Assembly (NCBI GenBank): GCA_030770425.1
Contig: JASJFT010000223.1
Location: 1-64,000 of the forward strand
Source: Darksidea phi
Lineage: Eukaryota; Ascomycota; Dothideomycetes; Pleosporales; Lentitheciaceae
DNA: 64,000 nucleotides
Direction of reading: 5' to 3'
Positions 24,701-33,393 of the stretch are shown here, piece after piece (position 1 is the first letter of the stretch; every line of letters starts with the position of its first letter). Under the pieces are notes generated by a model. The model was not told the DNA's origin. It saw nothing but the letters and a program-made list of their open reading frames with translations, and made no database searches. The translations under genes and the position numbers were made by a program.

Positions 24701-26669
24701 ACGCGCCGAAGAGACCGACAATGTTAAGGAGATGAGGAAAAATTACAGCTGGGTTGCTCTGGAGCTCGCTAAACTAAAGAACGACCTTGAGAAGATCCCT
24801 GCGGAACTCCGAGCTGCAGCCAACAAGAACGAGAACCCTTTCAATGCAGAGATAACACTGCAAGATGCAATGAAATCCGAGTCGGCCTATCCAGTTGGGC
24901 TTCTTATAGCGGAACGATTCAAGGAGCAAATTAAGAAAGAGGAGCCATCCGCGAAAACTCAGCTACTAATATGGGCTGCCCGAAAAGGGTGTAAAGAGTT
25001 GGTAGAAGATCTGCTAAGCGTAGGCGTAAACGTCAACGTATATGATGATATGCGCCGCACACCGCTATCTTATGCCTGTGAAGAAGGACACGACGAAGTA
25101 GTAGAGCACTTTCTCAAGGCAGGGGCTATCATGATCACCGACACGGACATGCGTACGCCATTTACCTGGGCAGTTATGAAAGGTCGGGCTCGTGTAGTGC
25201 AAAGATTACTGAAAATGGATATCGATATTGAGTTGAAGGAGGGTAGTCAACGGACGCCGCTATCGCTGGCGGCAGGGAACGGGGACGAGGCGGTAGTTAA
25301 GCTACTACTCGAGACCGGTAAGGTCGATATCGATTCGAAGGATGAATATAAACAGACGCCATTATCGCGGGCGGCAGCGCGCGGGCACGAGGCGGTAGTC
25401 AAGCTGCTGCTTGAGACCGGTAAGGCCGATATCGAGTCGAAGGATAGTCTCGAACGGACACCGCTATCGCTGGCGGCAGGGAACGGGCTCGAGGCGGTAG
25501 TCAAGCTACTACTTGAGACCGGCAAGGCCAATATCGAGTCGAAGAGTAGTTCGGGTCTGACGCCGCTATCGCTGGCAGCAGATCACGGGCACGAGGCGGT
25601 AGTCAAGCTACTACTCCAGACCGGTAAGGTCGATATCGAGTCTAAGGATAGTTCCGAATACACGCCGCTATTGTTGGCGGCAAGGGAAGGGCAAGAGGCG
25701 GTAGTCAAGCTGCTACTCGAGACCGGCAAGGTCGACGTCGAGTCTAAGGATGAGAACGAACGGACACCGCTATGGTGGGCGGCAAAGCAAGGGCACGAGG
25801 CGGTAGTCAAGCTACTACTTGAGACCGGCAAGGCCGATGTCAACTCAAAGGATAGCTACGGAGATACGCTGCTATCGTGGGCGGCAAAGAACGGGCACGA
25901 GGCGGTAGTCAAGGTGCTGCTTGAGACCGGCAAGGTCGACGTCGAGTCTAAGGATAGGAGGAACGAACGGACACCACTATCATGGGCGGCAGAGCGCGGG
26001 CACGAGGCGGTAGTCAAGCTGCTGCTTGAGACCGGTAAGGCCGATATCGAGTCGAAGGATAGTCCGAGTCTGGGCGAACGGACACCGCTATCGCTGGCGG
26101 CAGGGAACGGGCTCGAGGCGGTAGTCAAGCTGCTGCTTGAGACCGGAAAGGTCGATATCAAGTCTAAGGATAATGAGGGTCGGACACCGCTATCGTGGGC
26201 GGCAAAGAACGGGCACGAGGCGGTAGTCAAGCTTCTACTCGAGACCGGTAAGGCCGATATCGAGTCGAAGGATGAGAACGAACGGACACCGCTATCGTGG
26301 GCGGCAGCGGACGGGCACGAGGCGGTAGTTAAGCTACTACTCGAGACCGGTAAGGTCGATATCGACTCGAAGGATAATGGCGGACGGACCCCGCTATCAT
26401 GGGCGGCAAGGAGAGGGCAAGAGGCGGTAGTCAAGCTACTACTTGAGACCGGTAAGGTCGATATCGAGTCGAAGGATGAGAACAAACAGACGCCGCTATC
26501 GTGGGCGGCAAAGAACGGGCACGAGGCGCTAGTCAAGCTTCTACTCGAGACCGGTGAGGTCGATATCGAGTCTAAGGATGTTAGGGGCCGGACACCACTA
26601 TCGTGGGCGAAAGAGTTCGGGCACAAGGCGGTGGTTAAGCTGCTGCGATCAGGCGCTAGCCTCCATTGA
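21768..26669 (+). CDS. Giant membrane-associated ankyrin-repeat protein, 1633 aa
   Basis: A single intact exon. The start is the ATG at 21768 (MLTLVPIFFLVLQARA); the frame opens earlier only with a TTG codon. A signal-like segment is at residues 1-16. Membrane-spanning stretches lie at about 56-77 (IIFAVAPLGILTAVVSVIRV), 219-246, 258-280, 341-361 and 362-385. Between the first two is the block AEAELCSSTSYDVCELWNNG, which recurs in a fungal family of ankyrin proteins. Residues about 400-800 are acidic and charged, and 830-1060 are helical. Seventeen ankyrin repeats start near residue 1065. Repeats 4-16 are almost identical (TPLSWAAKNGHEAVVKLLLE). Ankyrin repeats bind proteins; here they would probably hang from a membrane anchor. 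The partner is unknown. An immune-like or self-recognition role is only a guess. Confidence 0.88.
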   Translation: MLTLVPIFFLVLQARAEGWDDFTNNLATDLAPLVALFGEQATKQFLSESTSRLDNIIFAVAPLGILTAVVSVIRVLGSASLRAFVGRAQEGRGQAEAELCSSTSYDVCELWNNGGIARVFGRPRILEFIFDEREPEKGKKRKVQELGINPLYYECFASGNVVSRPSAGIYKPQEYVQVFEPQERASPQKESRNGDGARTRFAPNPNLSLNVGIQKPDQITLCGAAIFGCLLQASVLGYGAWAIYIKGLRKEGQSTVEPYFWLTVTGTLLLVTGMFLCAQLIEKSTQERTFTLHKQVFWLQPGNQRVGDQNFEAFAYSTTPQEYTTSWKEEGMEGAEWRKRVLVWSAISTSMIGFVLQFTGLRGLHASVAMYQFAATLVMALIRSLLRTQRLKEKENLLQSREFQEQVEGHELDWQALRIERPIAEKSLSSKTGAPVDPSGDEASDDGPYWSITGEPPKSEEAKITEPKEEPDGQLEAQDKPKVAMNEDGSASWTSCLETSAGDQDERDGECANALVKWIASVESKDSADTSPNVAKKLLCYRSRLSYLTNDDAPTMDQRWGLAVREQAAKLKAAIQSVANYVFSDACQAELLAEWGNTAAFCWALNCDTARRPATPPLPVHLMVRRVRGQWRIDICQLEAVLGLWTWSIKMEVEKHKREERRHNEEVETEEKTGKNSIKGKRGAKMEEHVEIREEVEHERVYDGILSRKIFTVIPTRDPEARKRAERELDIWVLREQRRPLYDNLNTQAPTENEKSRGGCKAFLPLSLPMTRKLLFKLELEQQQDQQRQDVGLLSVQTENSVLVMATQDIFTSFIDALASITNQLKGVNIVQSLRSDVGAEEVVSTSKARPFLGLAHNHTERLVDLFIQAGLGTRDDALLSVIPPFHSRTLLPSLLGEYDQLKSQARKLRSDGRWEQAENLLIALRDETTGIFRDGDSFHQSEELLGELGELYREAMRSTDQSHRSLGYRGVCKMLTIRAEETDNVKEMRKNYSWVALELAKLKNDLEKIPAELRAAANKNENPFNAEITLQDAMKSESAYPVGLLIAERFKEQIKKEEPSAKTQLLIWAARKGCKELVEDLLSVGVNVNVYDDMRRTPLSYACEEGHDEVVEHFLKAGAIMITDTDMRTPFTWAVMKGRARVVQRLLKMDIDIELKEGSQRTPLSLAAGNGDEAVVKLLLETGKVDIDSKDEYKQTPLSRAAARGHEAVVKLLLETGKADIESKDSLERTPLSLAAGNGLEAVVKLLLETGKANIESKSSSGLTPLSLAADHGHEAVVKLLLQTGKVDIESKDSSEYTPLLLAAREGQEAVVKLLLETGKVDVESKDENERTPLWWAAKQGHEAVVKLLLETGKADVNSKDSYGDTLLSWAAKNGHEAVVKVLLETGKVDVESKDRRNERTPLSWAAERGHEAVVKLLLETGKADIESKDSPSLGERTPLSLAAGNGLEAVVKLLLETGKVDIKSKDNEGRTPLSWAAKNGHEAVVKLLLETGKADIESKDENERTPLSWAAADGHEAVVKLLLETGKVDIDSKDNGGRTPLSWAARRGQEAVVKLLLETGKVDIESKDENKQTPLSWAAKNGHEALVKLLLETGEVDIESKDVRGRTPLSWAKEFGHKAVVKLLRSGASLH
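25254..26668 (+). repeat. Tandem array of 102-bp ankyrin-coding units
   Basis: Thirteen units of 34 codons plus a degenerate last one. Unit 10 carries one extra codon and unit 11 three extra codons (PSLGER segment). The core GAGGCGGTAGTCAAGCT is nearly invariant, while the codons before TPLSW vary (DENER, DSSEY, DNGGR, DVRGR). High DNA identity implies recent expansion or gene conversion. The array shows no RIP decay. Confidence 0.95.
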
Positions 26670-28268
26670 TAGCCTATGTATTTACTTCACCTCCTCCCTA
26701 TCATGAGCTATTAGACTCTCCTTCCGTATTCTATTTACTAGAACCTCTGTTTTATGGACGGGACCGCGGGACGATATGTATTTGCATCGCAGTGTTTCCG
26801 AGCAGCCTCTATTGTCTCTAGCAATCTCGATGACGTGACGAAATACGTTTGGTAACATTGTAGCCCTCTCGCCACCACTGGCAGGGAAGATGGCCGACCC
26901 ACACCGGCCGCACCCCTGCAGTGGGGGATGGAAGTAATCTACATTGTTGGAGAGAGACTTCATCTGGCTCAGCCCCCCTTCAGTAGGACAAGAAAAGTTC
27001 ATATGCTGTGAGTTCAACGCCGGAAATAGGGACGGTGTTATTGCCGCTCTTGTGGCACGGTTAGCATTATCCGGTAGCTTTGATCATGCCCGCGGCGACG
27101 TATAGCTGAGGGAGGGAGCTACCTTTGGAGGTCTATACTTCCCGTTCGTATCCTTTGTTGTTCCCGTTGGTAGATTCTAGTTCGGGTTGGGCTTTATGCC
27201 TTTGCAGAACTTCAACCCTGAGAAGACCAGGTCGGGGACAGTGATGAATCAGTGATAGGCCCAAGAGTGCGGGGCGCTGGGGAGGGGAACTTAGGGCCAC
27301 GGCCCTTGACTAGCGACGACGCCCTGCCCTTACTGAACAAACCCAGTTTTTCTCGCGGCTTGAGCTGCGCCGATCATCGGTACGCCTCTAGGAGGCTGGG
27401 CATGTGGTGGTACTCGCCTTCCCTGTCGACAAAAATCAGCTCGTCTGCCGAACCCGGCATAACTGCCTCTTCGAGCATTCTCGACGAGCTGTCCCGCCTC
27501 TAGGGCCGGGGTGGAGGGTTCTCGCCGCCATATTCAGAGTGCTAACTCATGGCTACCGCTGTTGGTCGTCCAACCAGGCTCTGCGGATGGGCAGCATATG
27601 TCATTGCTCGTCGCCTCACTTCGATATTCGAGACGTCGCTCGTTGCTACAGCTCCACAGCAGGTTACTCAAATAAATTGAATCGCCACTCGGGCAGCATG
27701 GCATGCCCGGGTCCTATTGGTGGTCCTGTTGCACAACATTGTCACACATAGTGGCGAACTTGTTGACCCTCACGGCGACCTTCCTTTCCTGGGTCTGATC
27801 TACCGTTTGTGCTCGGTATGCGTCCCATTCCGCATCAAAAGAGGAGGTACTCGATCGTTTCCTTAGCCCGGCTGCAGCCACACTTTAGCCTCCCGCCGTT
27901 GGAAAGCATCGACGCGATCACTTGCGATGCATTCGTCGCTTGCCCGTGCGCTTCCGCGCTCTCTGTAAGTGTCGGGCTCACGTGGGTTGCGGGTGTTCGC
28001 AGATGTACTTGGATAACAAATCTTGTGGTTTTAAGACGTCGAGTTATCACTGCTCCGACGCTAGCGTTGGGCACATCTGTCGTGGAACAGTGGCCATGTT
28101 CTTCCGGACCTGGCTACAAGTAGCGCGTCCTCGCGCCCCCGCACTCTGCTCTCCACCACCCTCCTTCCTCTCCATCCTCCTTCTCCTACGATTCGCAACT
28201 GCGACGTCGGTCAACGATGCTGACTCGGGCCCAAATAATCGAAGCAAAGCCCATAGGCACAGGGTTAG
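26670..28268. other. 1.6 kb without a clear gene; contains one copy of a dispersed repeat
   Basis: No frame here looks like protein. Bases 27570-27656 (CCAACCAGGCTCTG..., CATTGCTCGTCGCCTCA) closely match 29759-29863 on the other side of the FunK1 gene. The 3' part is the promoter side of FunK1. Confidence 0.5.
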
Positions 28269-29684
28269 ATGGCTTTCGCGCTAGGCACGCGTCAGATCCA
28301 ACCCAGGGAGGGGTTGAGCAAGGTACCGTTCGTCCAAACCTTATGCGAATCGTCTTTAATGCTACTAGGGCTCGGCAATACCTTTCTCAATCTGGTGTAT
28401 GATTTGCGAAAACTCCCTGCCTCTCAATCGCTACCCTCAGACCGGGGTAACTCGGCCCTGTCGATTGATTTGGACGACATGATTTTAGCGATTTTCCAGG
28501 CCCGCTTTGACAAGGATTTGCTCGGGCCTCTTTTTGATGCTGTCGTCAACGAACTCCCCGATAGAGTCATATGGGCCGCTGTCTATGACGCCATCACATC
28601 TCTCCCTCCGTCCTATGCCGCCGCCACGGCATCACCCGCTCCGCCGCGTCCCACATCACCCGCCCCGTCGCGCCCTACATTCTCCGCTCCGCCGCGTCCC
28701 GTTCTCCAAGCGCCGGCGGTTAGCAACCCAATGGACTTGGCAAACTTGATCGAACACCAAAGCGGAAGGGTCGCCGGACGGAAGCGACCATTGAGCGGCA
28801 CGAACGCATCCTTGCCGCCCGGCAATCCTCCCAAGCGGACCCGTCTGGGGTCTCCGGCGGAGGGTGGAGGGGCGACAGCGGATCGAGTGCACCACCGCGC
28901 TACCGTCCAAGACCGCAGGACCTCCTTGAGATGCCTTCTGTTTGCCCTGGAATGCTGTATTGACACCCACAAGGTGGTGTGTAAGACGAGCCCCGGGCAA
29001 CTATGCGATGCGTCGCCGAATCGTATGATGCGCGAGAACACGGCCAACCCCTCCTGGGTCAGCGTCTTGAGCGACCTAGACCATGCCATCATGGGGCAGC
29101 TCGAGAAGACACCGTGGAGGCCCGCGCTCTTCGCGATCGGCATACTTCACAACGAAGAGTATTCATTCACCCACGACCTAGAATCCATCCTCTGGGTTCT
29201 ATACTGGATATGCATCCAGTACAACGGGCCGCATGAAAGAGTGGCCTCCCATTTCGAGAAATGGAACTTCACACACTTGGAGGGAGTAGCCAGGATAAAG
29301 CTGGCCACCGTATCAGATGATGATACCTTTCTCAATACTATGGACACATACTTTACACCGTACTACAAGCCATTAATCCCTTGCGTGGACAAATTACGGA
29401 GAAAGATATTCCCTGGAGGCAGAAGGTGGACGGGACCGGCCAATTGGGGGCTGTACGAAGATATGAAGAAGATACTTCGGGAAGCACGGCTTGAGTTACA
29501 GGCTCCAGAAGTGTTGGCTCTGCCAGTACGGGTTGTGTTGGCTCGGCCAGCACAGGGTGAGTTGCCTCGGCCAGGACAGGGTGAGTTGCCTCGGCCAGCA
29601 CAGGGTGAGTTGCCTCGGCCAGCACGGGATGAGGTGGATGGGTCGAATGAGGTAGAGTTCTTATACGAGCGAATGCGTACATAG
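28269..29684 (+). CDS. FunK1-type fungal protein kinase, shortened
   Basis: A single exon of 471 residues. The N-terminal segment (LSIDLDDMILAIFQARFDKD, RVIWAAVYDAIT) resembles the start of FunK1 proteins. A Pro-rich repeat region (SPAPPRPTSPAPSRP) follows. It then jumps to the C-lobe: KRTRLGSP, TADRVHHR, LCDASPNRMMRENTANPSW, SDLDHAI, then SFTHDLESILWVLYWICI and TPYYKPLIP. The catalytic loop of active relatives (H-R/C-D-I-S-x-x-N) is LCDASPN here, so His is lost, and most of the N-lobe with the ATP-binding Lys is absent. It is therefore likely an inactive or pseudokinase-like remnant with an open frame. The tail holds a 24-bp minisatellite (GELPRPAQ). Confidence 0.78.
   Translation: MAFALGTRQIQPREGLSKVPFVQTLCESSLMLLGLGNTFLNLVYDLRKLPASQSLPSDRGNSALSIDLDDMILAIFQARFDKDLLGPLFDAVVNELPDRVIWAAVYDAITSLPPSYAAATASPAPPRPTSPAPSRPTFSAPPRPVLQAPAVSNPMDLANLIEHQSGRVAGRKRPLSGTNASLPPGNPPKRTRLGSPAEGGGATADRVHHRATVQDRRTSLRCLLFALECCIDTHKVVCKTSPGQLCDASPNRMMRENTANPSWVSVLSDLDHAIMGQLEKTPWRPALFAIGILHNEEYSFTHDLESILWVLYWICIQYNGPHERVASHFEKWNFTHLEGVARIKLATVSDDDTFLNTMDTYFTPYYKPLIPCVDKLRRKIFPGGRRWTGPANWGLYEDMKKILREARLELQAPEVLALPVRVVLARPAQGELPRPGQGELPRPAQGELPRPARDEVDGSNEVEFLYERMRT
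29541..29629 (+). repeat. 24-bp coding minisatellite
   Basis: Nearly four copies of a unit containing TCGGCCAGCACAGGGTGAG in register with the FunK1 frame, encoding GELPRPAQ. Copies differ by single bases. Confidence 0.9.
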
Positions 29685-29758
29685 AACTACCCCCTCCCCC
29701 TCCTCTTCTATTATTATTTAGTATAATATATGTACATATTTGGTATCGTATGCCTTTC

Positions 29759-29863
29759 CCAACCAGGCTCTGTGGTTCGGCAGTATGTCATTGCTCGTCG
29801 CCTCAATGTTCGAAACATCACCTCGTCGCTCACGCTCGATAGTACTGTGCATGCTCTACAGCT
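29759..29863 (+). repeat. Dispersed repeat, second copy (partner at 27570-27656)
   Basis: It shares CCAACCAGGCTCTG, GCAGYATATGTCATT-like and TTGCTCGTCGCCTCA blocks with 27570-27656 in the same orientation. The two copies bracket the FunK1 gene, about 2.1 kb apart. They could be remains of a larger duplication or of a terminal repeat. Confidence 0.7.
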
Positions 29864-30081
29864 CTATTATCGTGTATGGGGTGTGGGTATAGTACCTCTA
29901 CTATATACAAACTCCTGGGTTTCGTGGGGACCTTATAAGGAGACTCGCACTACGCAAATCCAAATCAAATAGCTTTATCGCTCTTAAGACTTCTATATTC
30001 CTTTTACATCAGTACATCGGCCCAAACCCCCTGCTCACGGCTTCGTAGTACGAAAGGTAATTGGTAGTCTCCAAATCTATC

Positions 30082-30104
30082 ATTATTATTATTATTATTA
30101 TTAT
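30082..30104 (+). repeat. (ATT)n microsatellite
   Basis: A short run of about seven ATT units, in a 500-base stretch (29685-30231) where I see no gene. Confidence 0.9.
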
Positions 30105-30231
30105 CGTCAAGCACCCACCATGTTATTCGAGTTAATTTCGTCCTTTCCTCTTTAAGCTTCTCCATCCACGCCGCTATATTAGGAATACACTTGCTCAATT
30201 GCGCAATGAGCGACGTATGCCTCGAAAATCG

Positions 30232-30720
30232 TCAACTTCCACCGCACGTGTCGGTGTGCGTACACGGTTCGAATTCCACTTCGTACTCTGACCACGTAGT
30301 TTCCGGGTAGCATTCCATGGGATGACGCTCTGGCACGTTCGACATGAAAGCCCAGAGGTATCGGCGTAGCGGACGGTCATGGAAATCATCCGGAGCACAC
30401 CGCCCGTCGTCATGGATGGCACCATGGTGAAGCTCGTTTCGCAAGGACGTCCACAGCCTCATACGCGCACTTGGTGTGAGACTCAGCATCTAGTACATGT
30501 GGAAGTACGCGAACCCACCCCGCGACGTATTTGACGACCTCGATTGGATCATCCCCATGTCGGAGAAGGGCGTCAGACTGCCATTTATAGCCAAGGACGT
30601 AGTCGCACTCATCGCCAGAGTGACCAACCTGTACCCGCCCGCTATGCGAATGGGATAGAGTGATAATGCTAACGTATGCGATGACCATCATCGGACCCGA
30701 ATCGAAGCCCCGCGCCGTAG
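30232..30720 (-). CDS. Hypothetical protein, conserved-looking but register unclear
   Basis: The frame from about 30720 to 30410 reads SHSHSGRVQVGHSGDECDYV, LGYKWQSDALLRHGDDP, VVKYVAGWVRVLPHVLDAES and HTKCAYEAVDVLAKR, then stops. Another frame, ending at 30232, reads APDDFHDRPLRRYLWAFMSN and ERHPMECYPETTWSEYEVEF. Both look like real protein, so an intron or a frameshift near 30430-30490 probably connects them. I do not recognise the family. It may be the 3' part of a larger minus-strand gene with the frames upstream. Confidence 0.4.
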
Positions 30721-31181
30721 CATCGTCCGTTGGGAGCTTGAGCCTGCGCCTGCCTCTCTGCCTCTGGGGGTTGATGCGCAGCTTCTGATGCAGGAAGCGA
30801 CTGTGATCCGGCTGGGTCTGACGCAGCGACGACACTGCTGGCCTCGCCCTCAGGCGTCTCCTCGAGCGCAGCCGCAGCCGCAGCCACAGCCCCGGACCCA
30901 GACACAGGCTCAGCATGGTACAGCGGGTTCTGCACCGCCAGGCTGCGCGTCACGGTGTCGCCGTGGACCGGAGAGTGGAAGCTCGGCGTGGGTCCACCAG
31001 CGAGGGTCTCGATGACGCGGAGGAAGCAAGACGACGACGACGACGACGATGACGGCGGGGCGCTGGGCGGGGTGAGAGGCTCAACGGCGCTCGGAGAGCT
31101 CTCGTCCACGGCCATGTCCACGTCCGAGTCGCTCGAGCCCAGGGCATCATTACCCACCGCATCTGCACACGCAATCAGCAT
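30669..31181 (-). CDS. Low-complexity Ala/Ser/Pro-rich frame
   Basis: It begins at ATG 31181 (MLIACADAVGNDALGSSDSD). It contains a Ser run encoded by a (GAC)n-type microsatellite (31030-31049), then Ala-, Glu- and Gln-rich stretches (AVAAAAAALEETPEGEA). Codon use is GC-rich. It probably belongs to the same spliced gene as the frame at 30232-30720, but low complexity alone can also keep a frame open by chance. Confidence 0.35.
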   Translation of the reverse strand: MLIACADAVGNDALGSSDSDVDMAVDESSPSAVEPLTPPSAPPSSSSSSSSCFLRVIETLAGGPTPSFHSPVHGDTVTRSLAVQNPLYHAEPVSGSGAVAAAAAALEETPEGEASSVVAASDPAGSQSLPASEAAHQPPEAERQAQAQAPNGRCYGAGLRFGSDDGHRIR

Positions 31182-31260
31182 TTAACCATGCGTCTTAAAC
31201 GAACAGAAAGAAAATCAAACCACCCACCTAACACACCCTGTCCACCCTCTCCCCCTCACG

Positions 31261-31785
31261 TCACGCCTCACCCTCCTCACGCGTATCCACATCCATATCG
31301 CCATCCATATCCCCGTCCACATCCCACACCGCAAACTCCATCTCCTCAACCAACGTGCTGATATCCGCCTCCCTTATATATACCTCGGGCGCCGGGTGCG
31401 CCTGCACGACCATGTCGATGCGCCGGTTCGTGGTCGGGTCGCGGATGCGGCGCGCCTCCGTCGTGCGGAGGTGGTGGAGGGAGTGCGCGATTTGGATGGC
31501 GGCTTCGTCGAGGGGCGCCATGGCCTGTGCAAGCCGTCCCTCGACCGCGCCGGCGATTGCATTGAGCGAGTGTTGTTGTGCAAGCCTGTTTTCGACCGCT
31601 TCCGCAATGCTTTGGATCGAATGTTGTGGTCCCAGCTCCTGGCCAACGGCGGCGGCGATGTCCTGGGCAGTGTGATGCGGTGCAAGTTGTTGGATGAGGG
31701 GCTCGACAGCCCTGGCAATCTGATCGGGGGCCGTGTGGTCGAGGAGGTTCTGTCGGATGATGCGGAGCGTTTCCTGTCCAGGCTG
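31261..31785 (-). CDS. Hypothetical protein with ~20-residue helical repeats
   Basis: The open frame reads QETLRIIRQNLLDHTAPDQI, then repeats of the type HHTAQDIAAAVGQELGP, QHSIQSIAEAVENRLAQ and QHSLNAIAGAVEGRLAQ, then RDPTTNRRIDMVVQAHP and an acidic tail (DGDMDGDMDVD). The repeat pattern favours a long amphipathic helix. It has no own start codon at its 5' end (a TGA precedes), so it must be a downstream exon, perhaps of the coiled-coil frame at 31809-32228. The long plus-strand frames over this region are antisense shadows. Confidence 0.45.
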   Translation of the reverse strand, partial: QPGQETLRIIRQNLLDHTAPDQIARAVEPLIQQLAPHHTAQDIAAAVGQELGPQHSIQSIAEAVENRLAQQHSLNAIAGAVEGRLAQAMAPLDEAAIQIAHSLHHLRTTEARRIRDPTTNRRIDMVVQAHPAPEVYIREADISTLVEEMEFAVWDVDGDMDGDMDVDTREEGEA

Positions 31786-31808
31786 TCAGTAACTCGAACA
31801 CAAGCAAC

Positions 31809-32228
31809 TCATAGCTGCGTGCGGATGTCTGCTTGTTCTTTGGCAGTCGCATTCTGTCGAGTTTCGTCTCTGAAGTCGTCGAGGGCAGTGGTACTGGCGG
31901 CGACGTCGTGGCGGACCGCCTGCATGTGTCCGGCCAGCTGGTCAAGCGATGCCTGGCGCGCAAGCCCGTGGATCCGATCGTGGAGCGCGTCGATGGCAGG
32001 CTGGTGGGCAACTGCGGCAAGCTGGCCTGTCACGGCGGCGCCGAGGCGATGTTCGCGATGTTCGCGATGGGTGGAGTTGGCCATCTGGGCATCCTGTTGT
32101 CGCTCGGCGATGCGTTGGACGCCCGCGAGCTGGTCCTTGAGGGTGGCATCGGCACGATGCTCCCACTGGGCAAAGTTTGCCGCTTGGACGTCTTCCCGCC
32201 GCTCCGTAGAGAGACGCGACGACACCAT
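31809..32228 (-). CDS. Coiled-coil hypothetical protein or exon
   Basis: From ATG 32228 it reads MVSSRLSTERREDVQAANFA, followed by a Gln/Ala/His-rich coiled-coil region (EHREHRLGAAVTGQLAAVAH, HDRIHGLARQASLDQLAGHM). It stops at TGA 31809. A CATACAG acceptor directly precedes the ATG codon, so an upstream exon is possible; a neighbouring frame (VEEEQRARAQSQSPARGHV) is also coding-like. The splice to the helical-repeat frame downstream could not be resolved. No known domain was recognised. Confidence 0.4.
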   Translation of the reverse strand: MVSSRLSTERREDVQAANFAQWEHRADATLKDQLAGVQRIAERQQDAQMANSTHREHREHRLGAAVTGQLAAVAHQPAIDALHDRIHGLARQASLDQLAGHMQAVRHDVAASTTALDDFRDETRQNATAKEQADIRTQL

Positions 32229-32343
32229 CTGTATGCTCGTGGAATGCCTGGCCGTGGTCGCGCGCAAGACTCCTATGCTCGTGCAGGGCTTCGTTGCCAG
32301 ACTCGACGCTCTCGGCAACATGGCCGCGAGCGGGCGACTGTGA

Positions 32344-32971
32344 CTGTGCCCTTGCGCGTTGTTCTTCCTCGACCACCACGCGCTCGACCGCCAGCCCATC
32401 TGGAACCCACACGAGACGGAGTCCGCTCGTCCCGAAGATTATGGCTCCCAGTACCACTCTTCGCACCGTGCCGAGGTTCGCATGCCTGAGCCACCTCGTG
32501 TCGCGCCTCGGGAGCGAGAGGTTGCACCCCCATCTCCGCCATCAACAAGCTACGATAACTATGACAGACGTCCTCGTGAGCTCGAAGGCAGCGGTTTTGT
32601 TCCCGTGGTAGCGGGTGCTGCGACTGGCCTCATGAAGTCTCGCGACAAGGAACGCGAAGAGCGCAACTCGTCTGAAGAGAGAGAGCTCGAACGCGAACGT
32701 GAGCGACGAAGGGTCTATGTTGAACGTGACAGCCGCGACGAGGTGGACGACCGACGTGATCGACCATCTGACGACCGTGAGGAGAAGCGCGAGAGGAGAA
32801 CAGAAGAGGCCGAACGCAAGCCTCGCGAACGGCGCTACGAAGACGACGAACGAGACCGATCCAGCCGCAAAGTAACAATTGTGAGTACTATCTTGCCTCC
32901 GACAAATTCCAAAGCCCTTAGGCTAACACAATCGACTGTAGGACAGTATTTTGGCGATAAGCCCTGTTTGA
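32344..32971 (+). CDS. Arg/Glu/Asp-rich protein, 3' part of a gene
   Basis: Exon 32344-32880 and a last short exon 32942-32971 are separated by a clean 61-base intron (GTGAGTAC, GCTAACA branch, TGTAG). The product ends KVTIDSILAISPV. The body is highly charged (EREERNSSEERELERERERR, VDDRRDRPSDDREEKRERR), preceded by GSGFVPVVAGAATGLM. The frame opens directly after a TGA, and the only early ATG is at 32482, yet coding-like sequence (PIWNPHETESARPEDYGSQY) lies upstream of it. The gene may therefore be cut off at its 5' end by the unrelated sequence to the left. Large charged fungal stress or LEA-like proteins look similar. Confidence 0.5.
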
Positions 32972-33393
32972 GACACACAATGGAACCTTGCAAGGACGTA
33001 TGCCGCATCATTACTACTTTTAGGAGGGGAATTTATTAGCTTTCCTCTCAAGCCACGCTCTTTTAAGAAGTCCTTTACGCAATCACTATCATCTTTGTAG
33101 TCAGCTACGCTCTGTATCTAGCTACCGTCGCTCTTTCGCGTTGTAAGATGCAAGATGCCCAGACTCTACTATATAGTGAAATACCTTCCCTCTATTTTGG
33201 CTATACTAGGAAATCAGATAGTGTTCAGCTTCAAATAAAATTACCAGTACTTATATGGCAATACTCTTAGTATAGAGCAGAGAGAGAGTACTTGATTGAT
33301 CTATGTACTGAACTCAGGGCCTATATACGCGAGGGCATAAGGCCCGTGCTCAAGCAGAGTGAATGGGGTCCTATATATGATAGGGTTCCCTAG
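32972..33393. other. Intergenic, no gene seen
   Basis: AT-leaning sequence between convergent genes. It contains short palindromic pieces such as GGGCCTATATACGC and ATATGGCAATACTC, but no open frame. It may include polyadenylation signals for both neighbours. Confidence 0.5.

Noticed and set aside
25247..26626. Antisense proteins across the ankyrin array (up to 256 codons)
   Set aside because: They repeat with the sense codons and have Ser/Leu-rich shadow composition. They are explained by the repeat.
30255..30285. tRNA T-arm-like GGTTCGAATTCC
   Set aside because: No matching acceptor stem, anticodon arm or D-arm could be drawn around it.
31396..32489. Long plus-strand frames (315 and 218 codons)
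   Set aside because: They lie antisense to helical, repeat-bearing minus-strand frames and have GC-driven composition without motifs.
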